DNA from: Chimonanthus salicifolius
Taxonomy: Eukaryota; Streptophyta; Magnoliopsida; Laurales; Calycanthaceae
DNA: 64,000 bases
Direction: 5' to 3'
NCBI GenBank assembly: GCA_013350335.1
Contig: CM023541.1
Span: forward strand, 61,321,413 to 61,385,412
Each line of letters begins with the position of its first letter. Within the stretch, counting starts at the first letter, position 1. Below the pieces are notes generated by a model that searched no databases, was not told where the DNA came from, and was given only the letters and a program-made list of their open reading frames with translations. Positions 35,170 through 47,395 of the stretch are shown in pieces. Both the position numbers and the translations under genes were made by a program.

Positions 35170-36230
35170 TACAAATTATAACATGATTTCCCACAAATAA
35201 ATTAAAAAAAAAAAAAGGAAAAAAAGAAAGGAATCTCTTCTCAACAAATCCTTAGATCACTGTAAACTCATACCATAGGTTGGACAATTTATTATGAAAA
35301 ACTAAATAGGCTCTCATTTCATGTATCTCAATAATACTTTAATGGATAAAATAGTTGATGTGTGGAAAAATTTAATACATATCAATACGTTATAATACTC
35401 TATGATATTGATCAATTGTTTCTTCGAAATTTAAAAAATGGGTCTGACTATTTTTTTTTAACCAATTCAGCCCATATGGACTTTAAATAGATGGCACACG
35501 CTACTAATACCATCATGTTCAAGCCATTTATTCAATAAATTTAAAGTTAGCACTTGTAATTAATCATCTTGGTTCTAATTAATTTCAAGTCTAATTGAAA
35601 TTTGAAGGTGAGACACTAAATCTTTATTATTGATGAAAAAAATCTAATTTTTAAATTAAAATTTCACTAATAAATAAAAAATAAAAAGTTAAGTTTTATT
35701 AAGATCAGACATCCTACATTTTCCTAATATAATATTGCATGTTTAACTATATAGAAGTTAATTCATGTCTCTATCTTAAAGGAGAAATAACTCTTATATA
35801 TATAAATAAAGAAAATAACTTGTAAACGACGTACAATATACCAACATGCATGGAAAACCAAATTTTCTAATATAAGCAAGGATAGTGCCGATAGTCATTG
35901 AATGAGGACATGTTCCAAGTCTATAAAATGAAGATTCATGAAACACAGACTATATTGTGTTCTTTTTTAATATAAGGATGAAGGATTTATCCTTTTTAAC
36001 ATCTAAGAAAAAGTTTAAATAAATTTTCCATAAAAAATATTTGCAATAAGAATGTTCGACGTCACTTAAAGTGAAGTACTTCTAAAATACTTATAGCATT
36101 TCCTAAAATAAATGAAGTCTTCAAGTTCACATTAACTATTGTTGATATGAATGAAAAATATTGTGAGATTGAGAAAAGTCTCACAATTGTTAATTTGAGA
36201 AACTAATGACTCTATATAACACTTAAAGAA
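35170..36230. other. intergenic, no gene seen
   Basis: AT-rich sequence without supported features. Confidence 0.4.
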
Positions 36231-36235
36231 CCTTC

Positions 36236-36468
36236 CGTAACGACCTATCCCTCTACTCCAATATTGTCCATTTTAGACTTGAAAAATCTTCACAACTTTG
36301 TATTGGGCTCAAGTCTCACCGTTGGTCCCAAAAGGCTTTGTGTTAAAAGGGAGGGGTCCTCCCTCTTATAAACCACGACACATTCAACTCCTTATGCAGT
36401 ATGAAACATTTTCTCTCCCATGCATGCCCCTCTCATAACAGCCCCCCTCTTGGGGTAGGGGTATTACA
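36236..36468. mobile_element. solo LTR of the TRIM family at 57236, with target duplication
   Basis: 233 bp from CGTAACGACC to GTATTACA, matching the LTRs at 57236 and 57551 (234 bp) in ends and in the inner AATATTGTCC and AAAAGGCTTTGTGTTAAAAG blocks. It is flanked on both sides by CCTTC (36231-36235 and 36469-36473), a clean 5-bp target duplication. The internal region is missing, as after recombination between the two LTRs. Confidence 0.85.
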
Positions 36469-36559
36469 CCTTCCACTCAACGACTAACTTTTAAAAATGA
36501 GTTTTACCTGAAGAATGTTATAATGTCTTGATTTTTTAACATAGTATTAGAACATATCC

Positions 36560-36726
36560 TGCGTGCAGTCATAGAGGCCAGTTGTACGTAAGGACGAGTC
36601 TGAAGTATCCACGTGCAATCGCAGAGCATAATTGCACGCATATGAAGTTTCCACATGCAATCGCATAGCATAATTGCACGTATATGAAGTTTCCACATGC
36701 AATTATAGAGTTAAGCTGCACGTGGA
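36560..36726. repeat. 42-bp tandem repeats with hairpin potential
   Basis: Four units, the second to fourth exactly 42 bp apart (36612, 36654, 36696). Each has GTGCAAT…ATTGCAC inverted halves and, except in the last, is followed by TATGAAGTTTCCA or a variant. Similar sequence (CTCAACGACTAACTTTTAA) flanks both sides of the array (about 36475 and 36815), so a larger unit was duplicated around it. Confidence 0.75.
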
Positions 36727-36879
36727 GGTGGATGTGAAAGTGACAAAAGTCTCACATTAGTTAATTTGATAAACCAATGACTCCATATAATATTTAACCC
36801 TCCTCTCAAGTCTCAACGACTAACTTTTAAGAGTGAATTCTATCTAAAAAATGTTATCATGTTATAATTTTTTAATACG

Positions 36880-39320
36880 TACCTTACAATGTTGAGTCAT
36901 TATTTTATTAAATAGAGCTTACAAATTATTATTATTATTATTATTATATATATATATATCAAAAATCATTTATCATTTTCTTTGACCGTTTGTAGTTCTC
37001 ATAAATCGTCGTATTATAAACTATTTATAGCAAATGTAAACTCGATATGGTCCAATAATTTCACTGCCATACATTCTTAAGTACAGAACTTAGTATGGAC
37101 TGTAGGAGCGTAGGGTGCATGGTATGGTCTCTTCATTTTCTCAAAAAGATTCCCTTTTAACTTGTAGTGTGCCCCTTCACCCACCCCACTAAAAATATAA
37201 TTTTATTCTTAGTCTTATCGCCAGAGCCCTCCCTCTATTCATGATTTCTCATGACCATTTTACCATAAGTAAATAAACATTAAAGGTAAAAGATATCCTA
37301 ATAAAAGACTTCACAGTTCACAACTTCACACCACCATTTTTAATAAAATTTATTTATTTTCTTAATGAAAATTAAACAAGCATGCCCTAATTATGGCAAG
37401 TGCGACAAGCCAACGGGATTACTTAGATAGTCCTACACCTACGAGTCTTCTCTTAAGGACCCCATTGTTGTGTGAACGCTGTACAATTTACCTTTTTGAA
37501 GAGTTTTGTCAATGCAATGAATGCAGTAAGTTGCATGCTTTAAAGTTTAGAACAAATGGCATCTCGCTTGGAATGATGCTTTTATCATATTTAAATTGAA
37601 TTTTTAATGGACAACGATCTTCCGCATTTTGTATAAATCAACATGAATTTTACTATATTATCTATTTTGCCGTTCGAATCACTTAAGGTTCGGCGAACTG
37701 ATTTGAAAGGCAAAATGAACAATACAGTAAAATCCGTGTTAGGTTATACAAAATTTCCGTGGAAGAGTCGCTTCCCTTTTTTAATTATATAATCTTTAAA
37801 ATAATCATAATAATTATTTGAATAATTCACTATGAAGAAATAAGTGGACAATAAAAAATAAAATCACTAGAATAGTATAATTGTCTATTTCTATGATATG
37901 GGAGCCGACGACTAAAAGACTGATATTTCTAATTCCTAATATATAAATTGTCTTTCTCCATTGCATTATCACTACACTAGCCTTCGTTACAAACTACTTT
38001 TGTCCTTTCACCCAACATGAAAAAGAATCCACCTTGATGTGGCAACTAACTTTTGATCTTTGGATATATCCCTAAAAAAGATGACATTCTGCTCTTTTTT
38101 TCTTAGAACTTTCCATTTTTTAATCCATTAGTATGGCATTTTCTGAATTTTAGTTAGATTCCATCTCCACCATTTATGTCAATATACTAATAAACCACCC
38201 CTTCAAATTTCAGTGATCTTGACATTTTGAGACTATAATTCATGACCATTAAACAATAGTCGCTATTAATAGCCCTTCTATGATAGAGGTATCGCATATT
38301 TATAGGTTTGATGGATTAAAAAAACCAATGCTAAGCTAACATAGCAGAGTCTCAACTCAATTTAGAGTGTATCATACTTATTATTGAAGTATAATTACGT
38401 ACTTGATATGATAATTTAAAAGAAAATAGTTTAATTAACAATATGTAACTACTAGATTTAATTAAGTAAAATAGATAGTTAAGATAGTTAAGATGGAGCT
38501 CTTTATCAATTATTGACTTTATTTATTGGCATCAAATGAATAAATTTATGAATATAATATTGACAATATTTAGTTTACTTTGATAAATTTAAACAATTAC
38601 AAGAATTGATAACTTAGTTATATTATTTCAGATTTTTCAGACTCAAAATGCCAAACATTCGTTATGTGCATGAACCTAAAAGCCAAAAGCGGCACCCATG
38701 AAATAGCATCTTTCCTTATTCAATTCATAATAATCACATGATAGCAACTACATTGGTGGCGACTGACACTGTATCCAAATTATGGGAAAAGTTTGGTGGC
38801 TTCTGATGAAATAACCTCACAATGCTCTGATGATAACTTATTCTAAACTCACTTTTCGAGAAAGATCATGTGTTCTTTTTTTTAATGCAATACTCCATTT
38901 ATTCTATAGGTAAAGTTGAGCAGTCATTTAAAAGATTGTTTAAATATAATTTGTATAAAATTAGATGTATTCTAAGAACAGAGAATTGGATAGAGTTCAG
39001 AGTTCAGAGTTCAGACAAAAGATTACAAAAAGAATGAGATTGACATGGTAGCAGAATGACCAGCAGGGTAACTAAAAATATATAAATTTTAAAAGGAAGA
39101 ATTGAAAATTCAACAATTTAAATACAGAGATATGTGACTTGATGATGACGATGACACTGATGATAAGTTGTAGTTGGATCCAACTAAAATAAAGTTATTT
39201 ATCCTATTTATGTGTATCAGCAATATGTACTTGAATTTATCAAATTGTTTTCCATAAATCAATTACTTATCTAATGTCTATATAAAAGATTATTACTGTC
39301 CAATTGAATTATGTTAGAAT
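36880..39320. other. intergenic, no gene seen
   Basis: AT-rich. It contains an ATT/AT microsatellite at 36925-36959 and a short GAGTTCA run near 38995. A 68-codon frame at 37393 has no recognisable domain. Confidence 0.4.
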
Positions 39321-39620
39321 TGTTAGGATTAAAATTTCAGTCTAAAAGACTAACTTGATAGGTAGAATGACTCACTTTCATATAAGTAATTTATTTCCCC
39401 TCTTCAAAATCGATGTGGGACTTTCGTTTGCACTCCAACAATCTCTCTTTTGAGCGAGTCTTTTTCGACGAATAAAACGTCACCAACCATCTCGTTCGGC
39501 TAGAGAACTCTGAGTTTACATGACGTGGTTTGAGAACCTAAATTTGATACCACTGTTAGGAGTTAGGACTGAATATCCACCTATAAAACTAGTCTTTTGG
39601 TTGGATATCTTGTCCTAACA
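39321..39620 (-). mobile_element. TRIM element (miniature LTR retrotransposon)
   Basis: Left LTR 39321-39440 (TGTTAGGATT…CCAACA), short internal region 39441-39553, right LTR remnant 39554-39620 (TGTTAGGAG…TCCTAACA, missing its middle). Beside the right LTR the internal region carries the complement of a tRNA-Met primer site (TGGTATCAAATTTAGG on the minus strand). Beside the left LTR it carries a polypurine tract (CAAAAGAGAGAT on the minus strand). No coding sequence. It shares LTR sequence with 24261 and internal sequence with 20237. Confidence 0.75.
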
Positions 39621-39624
39621 TACT

Positions 39625-40458
39625 GTTCAAGATATTTGTAGGGAAAGCAAGATAATGACGATCAGAGTTGCATTCATCTTCAACTTTTTTCTGAAAAATA
39701 CTTTCTCCAAACAATGGCCTGGACTACTCTGTTTATGTAAAATTGGAGCACCGTCCATTGCATCCAGCCAATTTCAAAGCTAACTCGGAAATTAGTAACT
39801 TTTAGAAGTGTTAGTGGGAAACAGTTTATCTAAACGCCAAATTGAAAAGAGGTCAAGTATTGGTAGACTAGGATCACTTAGGGTAAACTCTTACAAAGCA
39901 TAGATTCCTCCTATGTAAATTGATTCTCCTAGGTCTCTCAATCTCCTTTCAAAGCAGTCTTCCTACGTTGAAATTCTTCAAATTCTAAATGGAGATGGCT
40001 CCCTCCCCAAAACTGTGCTTTTAAGAGTTTTTGGTTTTAAAAAAGGATATTTATTAATTAAAAATGATTACACACACATTGATGTATATAGGTATCACTA
40101 TATACATGTAGATATACAATCCACTAAATAGGTGTAGGTGATGGTAAGTTGTTGGGAAGATCTTTTCTTTAATATGTGGAAATCAAAATTCACCTTAATT
40201 AAATTAATAAACTCATATTTTAAGTTTTCCAAACTTTTGTTAGTTTAAATTATTTTTTAATTTTTAACCTTTGCAACTATTCAAACATGATTTGATTAAT
40301 ATAATCATGGTGATTTTTTGTGGGTCTCAAACTCAAATAAAGACTTTTTCTTTATTTGTTGTTCTCATGTATAAGTGTATGAAGCAGCACCGTTCGTACT
40401 TATGTAAAAATGATCATTCTTTATATATTAAGATAACACAAATGGACATTATTAGTAA
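39625..40458. other. intergenic, no gene seen
   Basis: AT-rich sequence without supported features. Confidence 0.4.
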
Positions 40459-40460
40459 TA

Positions 40461-40651
40461 CTCTCTCCGTCCTATTTTAGTTATCTCATTTGAAATATTT
40501 GTAACTTTTAAGGAACTCTCTGTATAAGACTAGCACTCTATGTGATCTCATCTATTTTCAATCCACTTTATACTATTCCAATATAAATGAGACAACTATT
40601 TTGAGATAATTTCAAAATTCATATAAGACAAATAAATTGGGACAGAGGGAG
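40461..40651. mobile_element. Stowaway-like MITE (Tc1/mariner)
   Basis: 191 bp with inverted ends CTCTCTCCGTCC and CTCCCTCTGTCC (minus strand), flanked by TA on each side, the Tc1/mariner target. CTCCCTCCGTCC is the classic Stowaway end. No transposase inside; it would depend on one elsewhere. Confidence 0.9.
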
Positions 40652-41339
40652 TAGTATAAATTTAGGGTTATATTATGTAACTTTTAAATCATTTATAGTA
40701 AATTTTTGACATGGTTTTTTTTTTTATTAGAATTGCTTAAATTGAAAACAGGTCAGTAACTGATAGTTTTAAATTTATTTATTTTTGCAAAACGTGAATG
40801 ACGAAAAAGGGTTTGAGAGAGAGAGAGTGAGAGAGAAGGTGGAAAAACTGGTGCAGTCAACTTTGATTTTGGTCATTTTCCAGAGAAAAAATATTAATGA
40901 TGATAATTTTCCTTCATTTGGATGAAAATCCCATCCCAACCAAACCAATTACGTCTCCCTTAAGACACAACTAAGCAAACCAAACTCGCCTTGAAAATTG
41001 CTCGTTTGACAAACATCATCCACCAACCGCTCTATTAACTGAAAAGTCTATGTAAACGTATGCATGAATAAATTTACAAGCCCTATCTCTAAATTTACTG
41101 TGCATGAACCAGCCCAATGTGGTTCACCTAATATTTCCCCATTTTCTTCCCCACCAACTATGCTAAATGCTTGTATTTTTTAAAGTTTATTCAAGAAATA
41201 TTAGTATTTGGATTTTGGGTTTTGTAGTTTGAATTTAAAGTCATATATCATTTTATGGTTAGAGTTTGAACGAGAAATATGTGAATATAGTTTGGTGGAA
41301 AAAAAGACTCACCCTTTGGTTCATCTAGTGCCACCATCT

Positions 41340-41540
41340 AGGTTCAAATATCGTTTTGAATATCGATGATACATATTATGTCGACGATGTATCAGTAATA
41401 TGCGACTGTAAAAGTTGACAAAACAGTTTTAATTAAAATACAAAAATATCTTATACCAACAATATTTCGATTCAATATTGGTGATACATGATCAAACCGA
41501 CTTTATAAATTATGATATATATCAACCGATATTTGGACTT
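41340..41540. repeat. ATCGGCCGAT-family MITE, copy 5, with target duplication
   Basis: Ends AGGTTCAAATATCG and (minus strand) AAGTCCAAATATCG agree at 12 of 14 positions. CATCT flanks both sides (41335-41339 and 41541-41545). The interior palindromes have decayed (no intact ATCGGCCGAT), so this copy is assigned to the family by its ends, its 201-bp length and its GATAC/ATATCG-rich content. Confidence 0.65.
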
Positions 41541-41577
41541 CATCTATCAATTGAAAGGTAAGATGGGTTTAAAGAAA

Positions 41578-42842
41578 GCGCGACTTAAAGACATCCGATT
41601 TTTTTGCCTTCATACACTCGTTTTTGGATTTTATGGTAAAATTACCATTTTGCTTAAGCACTGTGTATTTTCAAAATTTCTCAAATTGAATATCCAGACT
41701 AATTACAATAACCTGATAAAAATACTTTATGAGTTCAAGGTCTTTTGACACTTCCAAATGGTTAAAACACAGTATTTTACAAATAAAGGTATCTTTTGGC
41801 TGTGCCGAAAACAAATTTAGGAGTATCAAAAGACCTTGAAGTCTTAAAATATTTTTATCAGATTATCGTAATTAGTCCGGATATTCAATTTGAGAAATTT
41901 TGGAAATACAAATTGCTTAAAAAATTACTGTAAAGTTTTAAAGGAGATTTTATTATTAAACTAATGCACTGTATTTCCAAAATTTCTCAAATCGAACTAA
42001 TTACGATAACTTGATAAAAATACGTTAAGACTTCAAGGTCTTTTGACACTCTCAAATGTTTTTTCGGCACAGCCGAGGGATACCCTTATTTGTAAAATAC
42101 TGTGTTTTAAGTATTTGGGAGTGTCAGAGGACCTTTAAGTCTTAAAGTATTTTTATCAGGTTATTGTAATTATTCTAGATATTCAATTTGAGAAATTTTG
42201 GAAATACAGAGTGCTTAAAAAATAACTTTAAAGTTTTAAAGGAGATTTTATTATTTAACTAATGTACTGTGTATTTCTAAAATTTCTCAAATTGAATATC
42301 CGAACTAATTACGATAATCTGATATAAATATTTTAAGACTTTAAGGTCTTTTGACACTCCCAAATGTGTTTTCGGCACAGCCGAGGGATACCCTTATTTG
42401 TAAAATACTGTATTTTAAGCATTTGGGAATGTCAAAAGACCTTAAAGTCTTAAAGTATTTTTATCATGTTATTATAATTAGTCTGAATATTCAATTTGAG
42501 AAATTTTGAAAATACACAGTACTTAAAAAATAAGTTTACAATTTTAAAAGAAATTTTATTATTTAAATAATTGTGCTACTATAGCAAGTTCATTCGAATG
42601 AACGATCGGTTCATTCGAATGAACAGATGGAATGAGCTCATTTTTATTACTATTCATTCGAATGAATCATCCATTCATTCGAATGAATGAAATTTACATT
42701 GCGTCGTTCATTCGAATGAATACGAAATGAACGGGCAATTCATTCGTATTAATGAAAAAAGCAGGAGCAAAATGATAATTTCACTATAAAATCTAAAAAT
42801 GGGTGTGTAGAGGCAGAAAAATCGGATGTCTGTAATTCACGC
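41578..42842. mobile_element. foldback element A (75-bp inverted ends, three-module interior)
   Basis: Terminal inverted repeats of about 75 bp: left GCGCGACTTAAAGACATCCG, right (minus strand) GCGTGAATTACAGACATCCG, both continuing through GATTTTATxGTxAAATTAxCATTTTGCT. Flanks TTTAAAGAAA and TATAAAGAAT suggest a blurred target duplication. The interior is three foldback modules of about 290 bp, each a forward arm (AATTTCTCAAATTGAATATC) and its inverse around a GTTTTCGGCACAGCCGAGGG centre, then five copies of a 14-bp palindrome. No transposase frame. Long ends suggest a Mutator-like or foldback class. Confidence 0.75.
42588..42720. repeat. array of five TTCATTCGAATGAA palindromes
   Basis: The perfect 14-bp palindrome TTCATTCGAATGAA occurs at about 42589, 42610, 42653, 42674 and 42707, with a broken sixth near 42739. 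Spacers differ in length and sequence. It lies inside foldback element A, next to its right inverted repeat. Confidence 0.9.
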
Positions 42843-42849
42843 TATAAAG

Positions 42850-45800
42850 AATTGTGTACACGCTAACTTAATGCCTTTCAACTAATTTCAGCCTCCACAT
42901 TTAGAGTTTTAAAGTGACTAGAGAGAATTGAAAAATGTCTAAAAGGTGTATGTCAAAGGGATGAAAAGAACATAATTGAATGCAAGCCAATGTAGATATT
43001 ATTTCTAATATTCCCATTCAAGACTTTTGTATCTCTAACATCCCTTATAATAGATGATAACCCCAAAAGCCACGTGCAACATAACCTCTTGAATTGATAT
43101 ATACAATGAATGTAATGAGATTTAATGGCATTGTACATTGTTTTGTGGTGGAGACACTGTGAAGATGTGCTATATACTTAATATTATACTTTGAGAGGTG
43201 GAGCCGCTAGCAAAAAAAAAATTGAGTATAAGGGTATTTTTGTAAATATATGTTAGATATGGTCTGCATATTGTATTTGAGAAATTTTTTAGGGTGAGAG
43301 GAAAAAAAAACATTTTAACTCTATTTTCGAAAATAGGAAAATTACTCCTATCTCAACATGGAAATATACACACTAATAAAATATGTAAATTTCATGGATT
43401 TGTATATAATTACTGTTGTTTTATTGTATTGTAGTTTTTTTTTTCTTTTTTCAATAAAATATTTAAATATTTTATATAAAATGTGAACTCCACGTACATG
43501 TGTTAAAATGAGGCTGACCACATCTTATCATTGTTCCTTTGAAAGTTTGAATACTTTTATCACTAAATTAAGTTGGACCTTTATTTGTAGTTTGTCCCTC
43601 TGCACTTCTCGCACAAATGCCCTTGCACACATTTGTAGTTGTTCATACATAAGGGTTTTAGTAGAACTGTGTCTGATTTTCGCTCATGTAAAAAAAAAAA
43701 AAAAAGGTTTTACTTTTCTCTAATCTCTAAATTTTATAATTCAGTTATTCTAAATGAGTATCTTCTGGTTTTGCATGCTCTTATTCAATTACACCCTAAC
43801 ATGATTGACCAAATGGACCTAGAAAAATATTGCATTGATATGATCCACACACACCCCAAGTGCAAGAGTGACATTGGACACTTGTGGAATGTAGTAGGGT
43901 CAAATCACGCCCCTTCATTTTGTTTTAAAAGGCCTCTTCAAACCATCCCTTTCCCATGACCTCAATTTCTAAAATCTAAATTAATTACAAACCTAATACA
44001 CTTTTGTATCTAATTTATTCAACATGACAATGATAATACACCCCAATGTCTATAACTTTGAATTTTAATAATTTTCAAACACAACAGCCACATTTGACAA
44101 TTGAACTCGACCACATACAATCAGAAGAAGACGAAAAATATTAAATATAAGTTTTCATGGATTAGTGGTGCATTTCATGAAGTTGTGCATTTTCTTGTTC
44201 TGAATCTAGGCTGAGAACATCTACCCCAACGAAGACTTGCAAAGGCTTACTAACAAAGCCCAACTTTCGAAAATGGGCTTATACTATATGGTGCTAACTT
44301 TCTTATACTCATTGGCCCCATTTTACATATTGAGGCCCATTGACCCACATAAAACACCAAGCCCATTGACCCACATAAAACACCAAGCACACCCATGCAA
44401 ATGCCAACATATACTTATAAGATGACAAACCATATCGCTTACATATAATCATACATATCTAATTGATTCGTGATCAATAAGATGCAAGAAGTGTGACTCA
44501 GTTGAGGTGTGGACATGTAAAAAATGACAATTTACAGAGAGAGTTTGAAAGCTCAGTTGATGATATATGATCATTTCTCTTTATAATTTTCTATCTTCCA
44601 CTGATTAGATGGTTAGAATGTCAGAATCATTCTTTGCAAAGAATGGAAGAATTGTTAGAGAGATGATTAAGCCCATTTGTTTATTGACTTTGATTGTCCA
44701 TTTTTCACTTTCATACTCCAAATTCTTATTGGTTGTTTAGTGAAAATTACTGTGCTAAACCTTCTATTTTGTCTTCAATCGAGTCCATAACAAAATTAAA
44801 AAGGGGACTGATTTTGTGTTTCTAGAATCACCATAAGAACAAATTTCAGAAATCAAAATTAAAATTAAATTAACATATCACATCATCAAATCTCTAATGC
44901 CAATCAACTGCCGTGAATGAATTTTATAAGTTGGGACTTTGGATAATGGAATTGAAGCAGCTGTCCTTTTTCATTTTGACAAGGCAAAGGGTGGAGGAAG
45001 TTGGTGGCGAGCAGGTAGGCCTTCTAGAAGAGCTTTAGGTAAACCCATGGCTGCAATTGCTTCCCATACTTAGTCAAATTTCCACCAGCTCTCCCTCTCT
45101 CTCTTGTCTCTTTCTTGATTAACACAAAAGGCTCTAATCCTTCTGAAGTTCTGATACTAGAGTTTTTATGTTCATGGCAACTAGGCATTAGATATTCCAA
45201 CGTGACTTCATGTATATATAGAGAGAGAGGTTTTGAGATTTTTGATTCACTATCCACCCCAAATTGGTCTGTATGTTCAGCTCTTTTTTTTTAAAAAAAA
45301 GAGTTTATTAGAAAGATCTATATTTATGTTTGAATTAATTCATTCATATCTTTTCAAACTTTTCAAAATTTATTACTTTTTACTATTTTAAAACTCCTTT
45401 ATATTGATCAAAATTTAGAACACTCGAAAATATAAGTTGATTTGTTCAATCAGTGTCTATTTTATGGGTCAAACTTGAGTTTTTGTGCATGTTGATTGAG
45501 AAATATATTGAGGAAATAATTAGACGATATTAACTTTACTGTGAATTATATATTGAGGAAATAATTAGACGATGCTAACCTTACTGTGAATTACGGTAAA
45601 ACGGAGTCAATTTCATATTTTTATATGTAAGGCCTATTCTTGATCAAAGAAAAACTATTGCTTCTAAACATTCATTCATGATAAATGATGGGTTGTAAAA
45701 CTAGCTACTCAAAAGACTCAATTCTTATTGGATTGAGATGCACTATGGAGCCTCTTAATCCACTATAAATCATGGTGTATTTAATTCAATAGTGAATAAT

Positions 45801-46830
45801 AAGTTATTTTAAGGACCCACATGTAAAAGTAAGTCGATCTTACTGCTACTTACCATGTAGTCAATCTGACATTAACTAAATGAGGTGGTAAAGGTTCATT
45901 AGTCTCTAAAGTATCTTTTCAATAAATCTATCATCATCTTATTTGATAAATCTTACACGAACGACTTTTGTAGATAAAAGATTCTAATTTTTATATTACG
46001 GAAGTATGCTCATGGCAAGAGGGGTTTAGATATTCCAACATGACTTCGATTTGGGATTTGAGGTTTGAGATTTTTTGGAAGTTTGGTGCATGTTGACTTA
46101 GTCGTCCCCATAGGGCCCAGCCAAATAACACCAGCTTTAAGCAATAATTTGTGCCAATAAAGACCACATTCTTCTCTCTTATTTCTTGTCATTTACGTTT
46201 ATCAAGACTTGGATTCTTCTCATGAAACACATTGCCTACTTGGAGGGTTGTCCATTGCAAAGGAATTTCTTAATTCACCGAGTCGACTCACCTTAAGACC
46301 AATCATATTACAATTTTATTCTATCCATATCATGACCTACCAATGTCAAAGTCTTCTGGGCCTCATTGGAATACTGTGATAAATGGAACGAGCTCACGTC
46401 GGAGAGTTGGGCCCATCGGAGTTGATTTGGCATCTCCAATCAAGACAGACGTGAAGACTCTCCAGCTGTGGGTTACTTTTACATCACTTTCAGTGGTTGG
46501 TAGGTTAGTTGTGATCGGAACCATGACCTCAACTTTGTGACCCAGATGTCTAAATCACTTGGCCACCGTCTTCGACCCCATAAGCACGCATTTCTCTGTG
46601 CGCGGACGTCTTCTATAGGCACCATACATTTATCATATTTAATTCTAATATTCACTTGCATTTATGACAAAATCTTCTCTTTTATTTCTTTGAGTTTAAT
46701 TCGAAATGCCTCTTCAGTCATGGCAATTAATCGTGCAAATTTATCTGCTGAGAACTCCCTGAAAAATCTTCTTTAATGGTGTCGGTATTTACAATTTTGT
46801 TTTAGTGTAATTTCTGGAAAATGTAAAAAT
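42850..46830. other. intergenic, no gene seen
   Basis: No supported gene. It contains a poly-A run near 43690, a 26-bp perfect tandem duplication (44335-44386) and a 45-bp tandem duplication (about 45503-45596). 44990-45260 has GA-rich, transcript-like composition on the minus strand, but the 77-codon frame there matches nothing I know. Confidence 0.4.
44335..44386. repeat. 26-bp tandem duplication
   Basis: The unit starts GCCCATTGACCCACATAAAA and ends CACCAA; the two copies are identical and adjacent. Confidence 0.9.
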
Positions 46831-46840
46831 ATTCAATGAT

Positions 46841-47395
46841 CAACATGTGAACCCAAATCTCTCTCCTTTTTTTAAGACTAAGGTATTCAAATGGCTCATC
46901 TGAATTTTCAAGACGTGACACTTGATTAATTTTTGAGACATGTATAAGCCTCTCAAACCGCACACACCGAATACAAACTAAGAAGAGCGACCCTTTTCAT
47001 GTTGAGGGAGACTTGATCCAAGTGAATCCAAATCTCTCTTCCAAAATAATCTCAAACAGTTCGGTCTATAAGATAATTTGATTTATCCAAAATTATTACA
47101 ATTTTCTTTTTTTATTAAAAATATCAACATGTGAACTCAAATCTCTCGTTTGCTTTTTTTTTTTAATTAAAGTATCTAAGTGTCTCACTTAAATTTTTTA
47201 TGGATTCTAACTGATCTTTAAAATATGTATAAATCTTCTAACCTACATATTAAAAGCTCAAGGAAGTTTGATTCAAGTAAATCCAAATCTCTTTTCCAAA
47301 ATATTCTTGAATGGTTCCGTCAATAAGACGTTATGATTTGTCCAAAATTATTACAATTTTCTTTTTTATTAAAAATATCATTATAAATCTCAAGA
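46841..47395. repeat. imperfect tandem duplication, unit ~270 bp
   Basis: Two units, from CAACATGTGAACCCAAATCT (46841) and CAACATGTGAACTCAAATCT (47125). Both end near TCCAAAATTATTACAATTTT. Many substitutions and small gaps, so it is old. No coding content. Confidence 0.75.

Noticed and set aside
37393..37599. 68-codon frame MASATSQRDYLDS…
   Set aside because: No recognisable domain, low-complexity surroundings, and no splice or promoter context.
44990..45260. Possible small gene or miRNA precursor on the minus strand
   Set aside because: GA-rich and transcript-like with a TATATATAG stretch, but no known miRNA sequence, hairpin or protein match could be supported.
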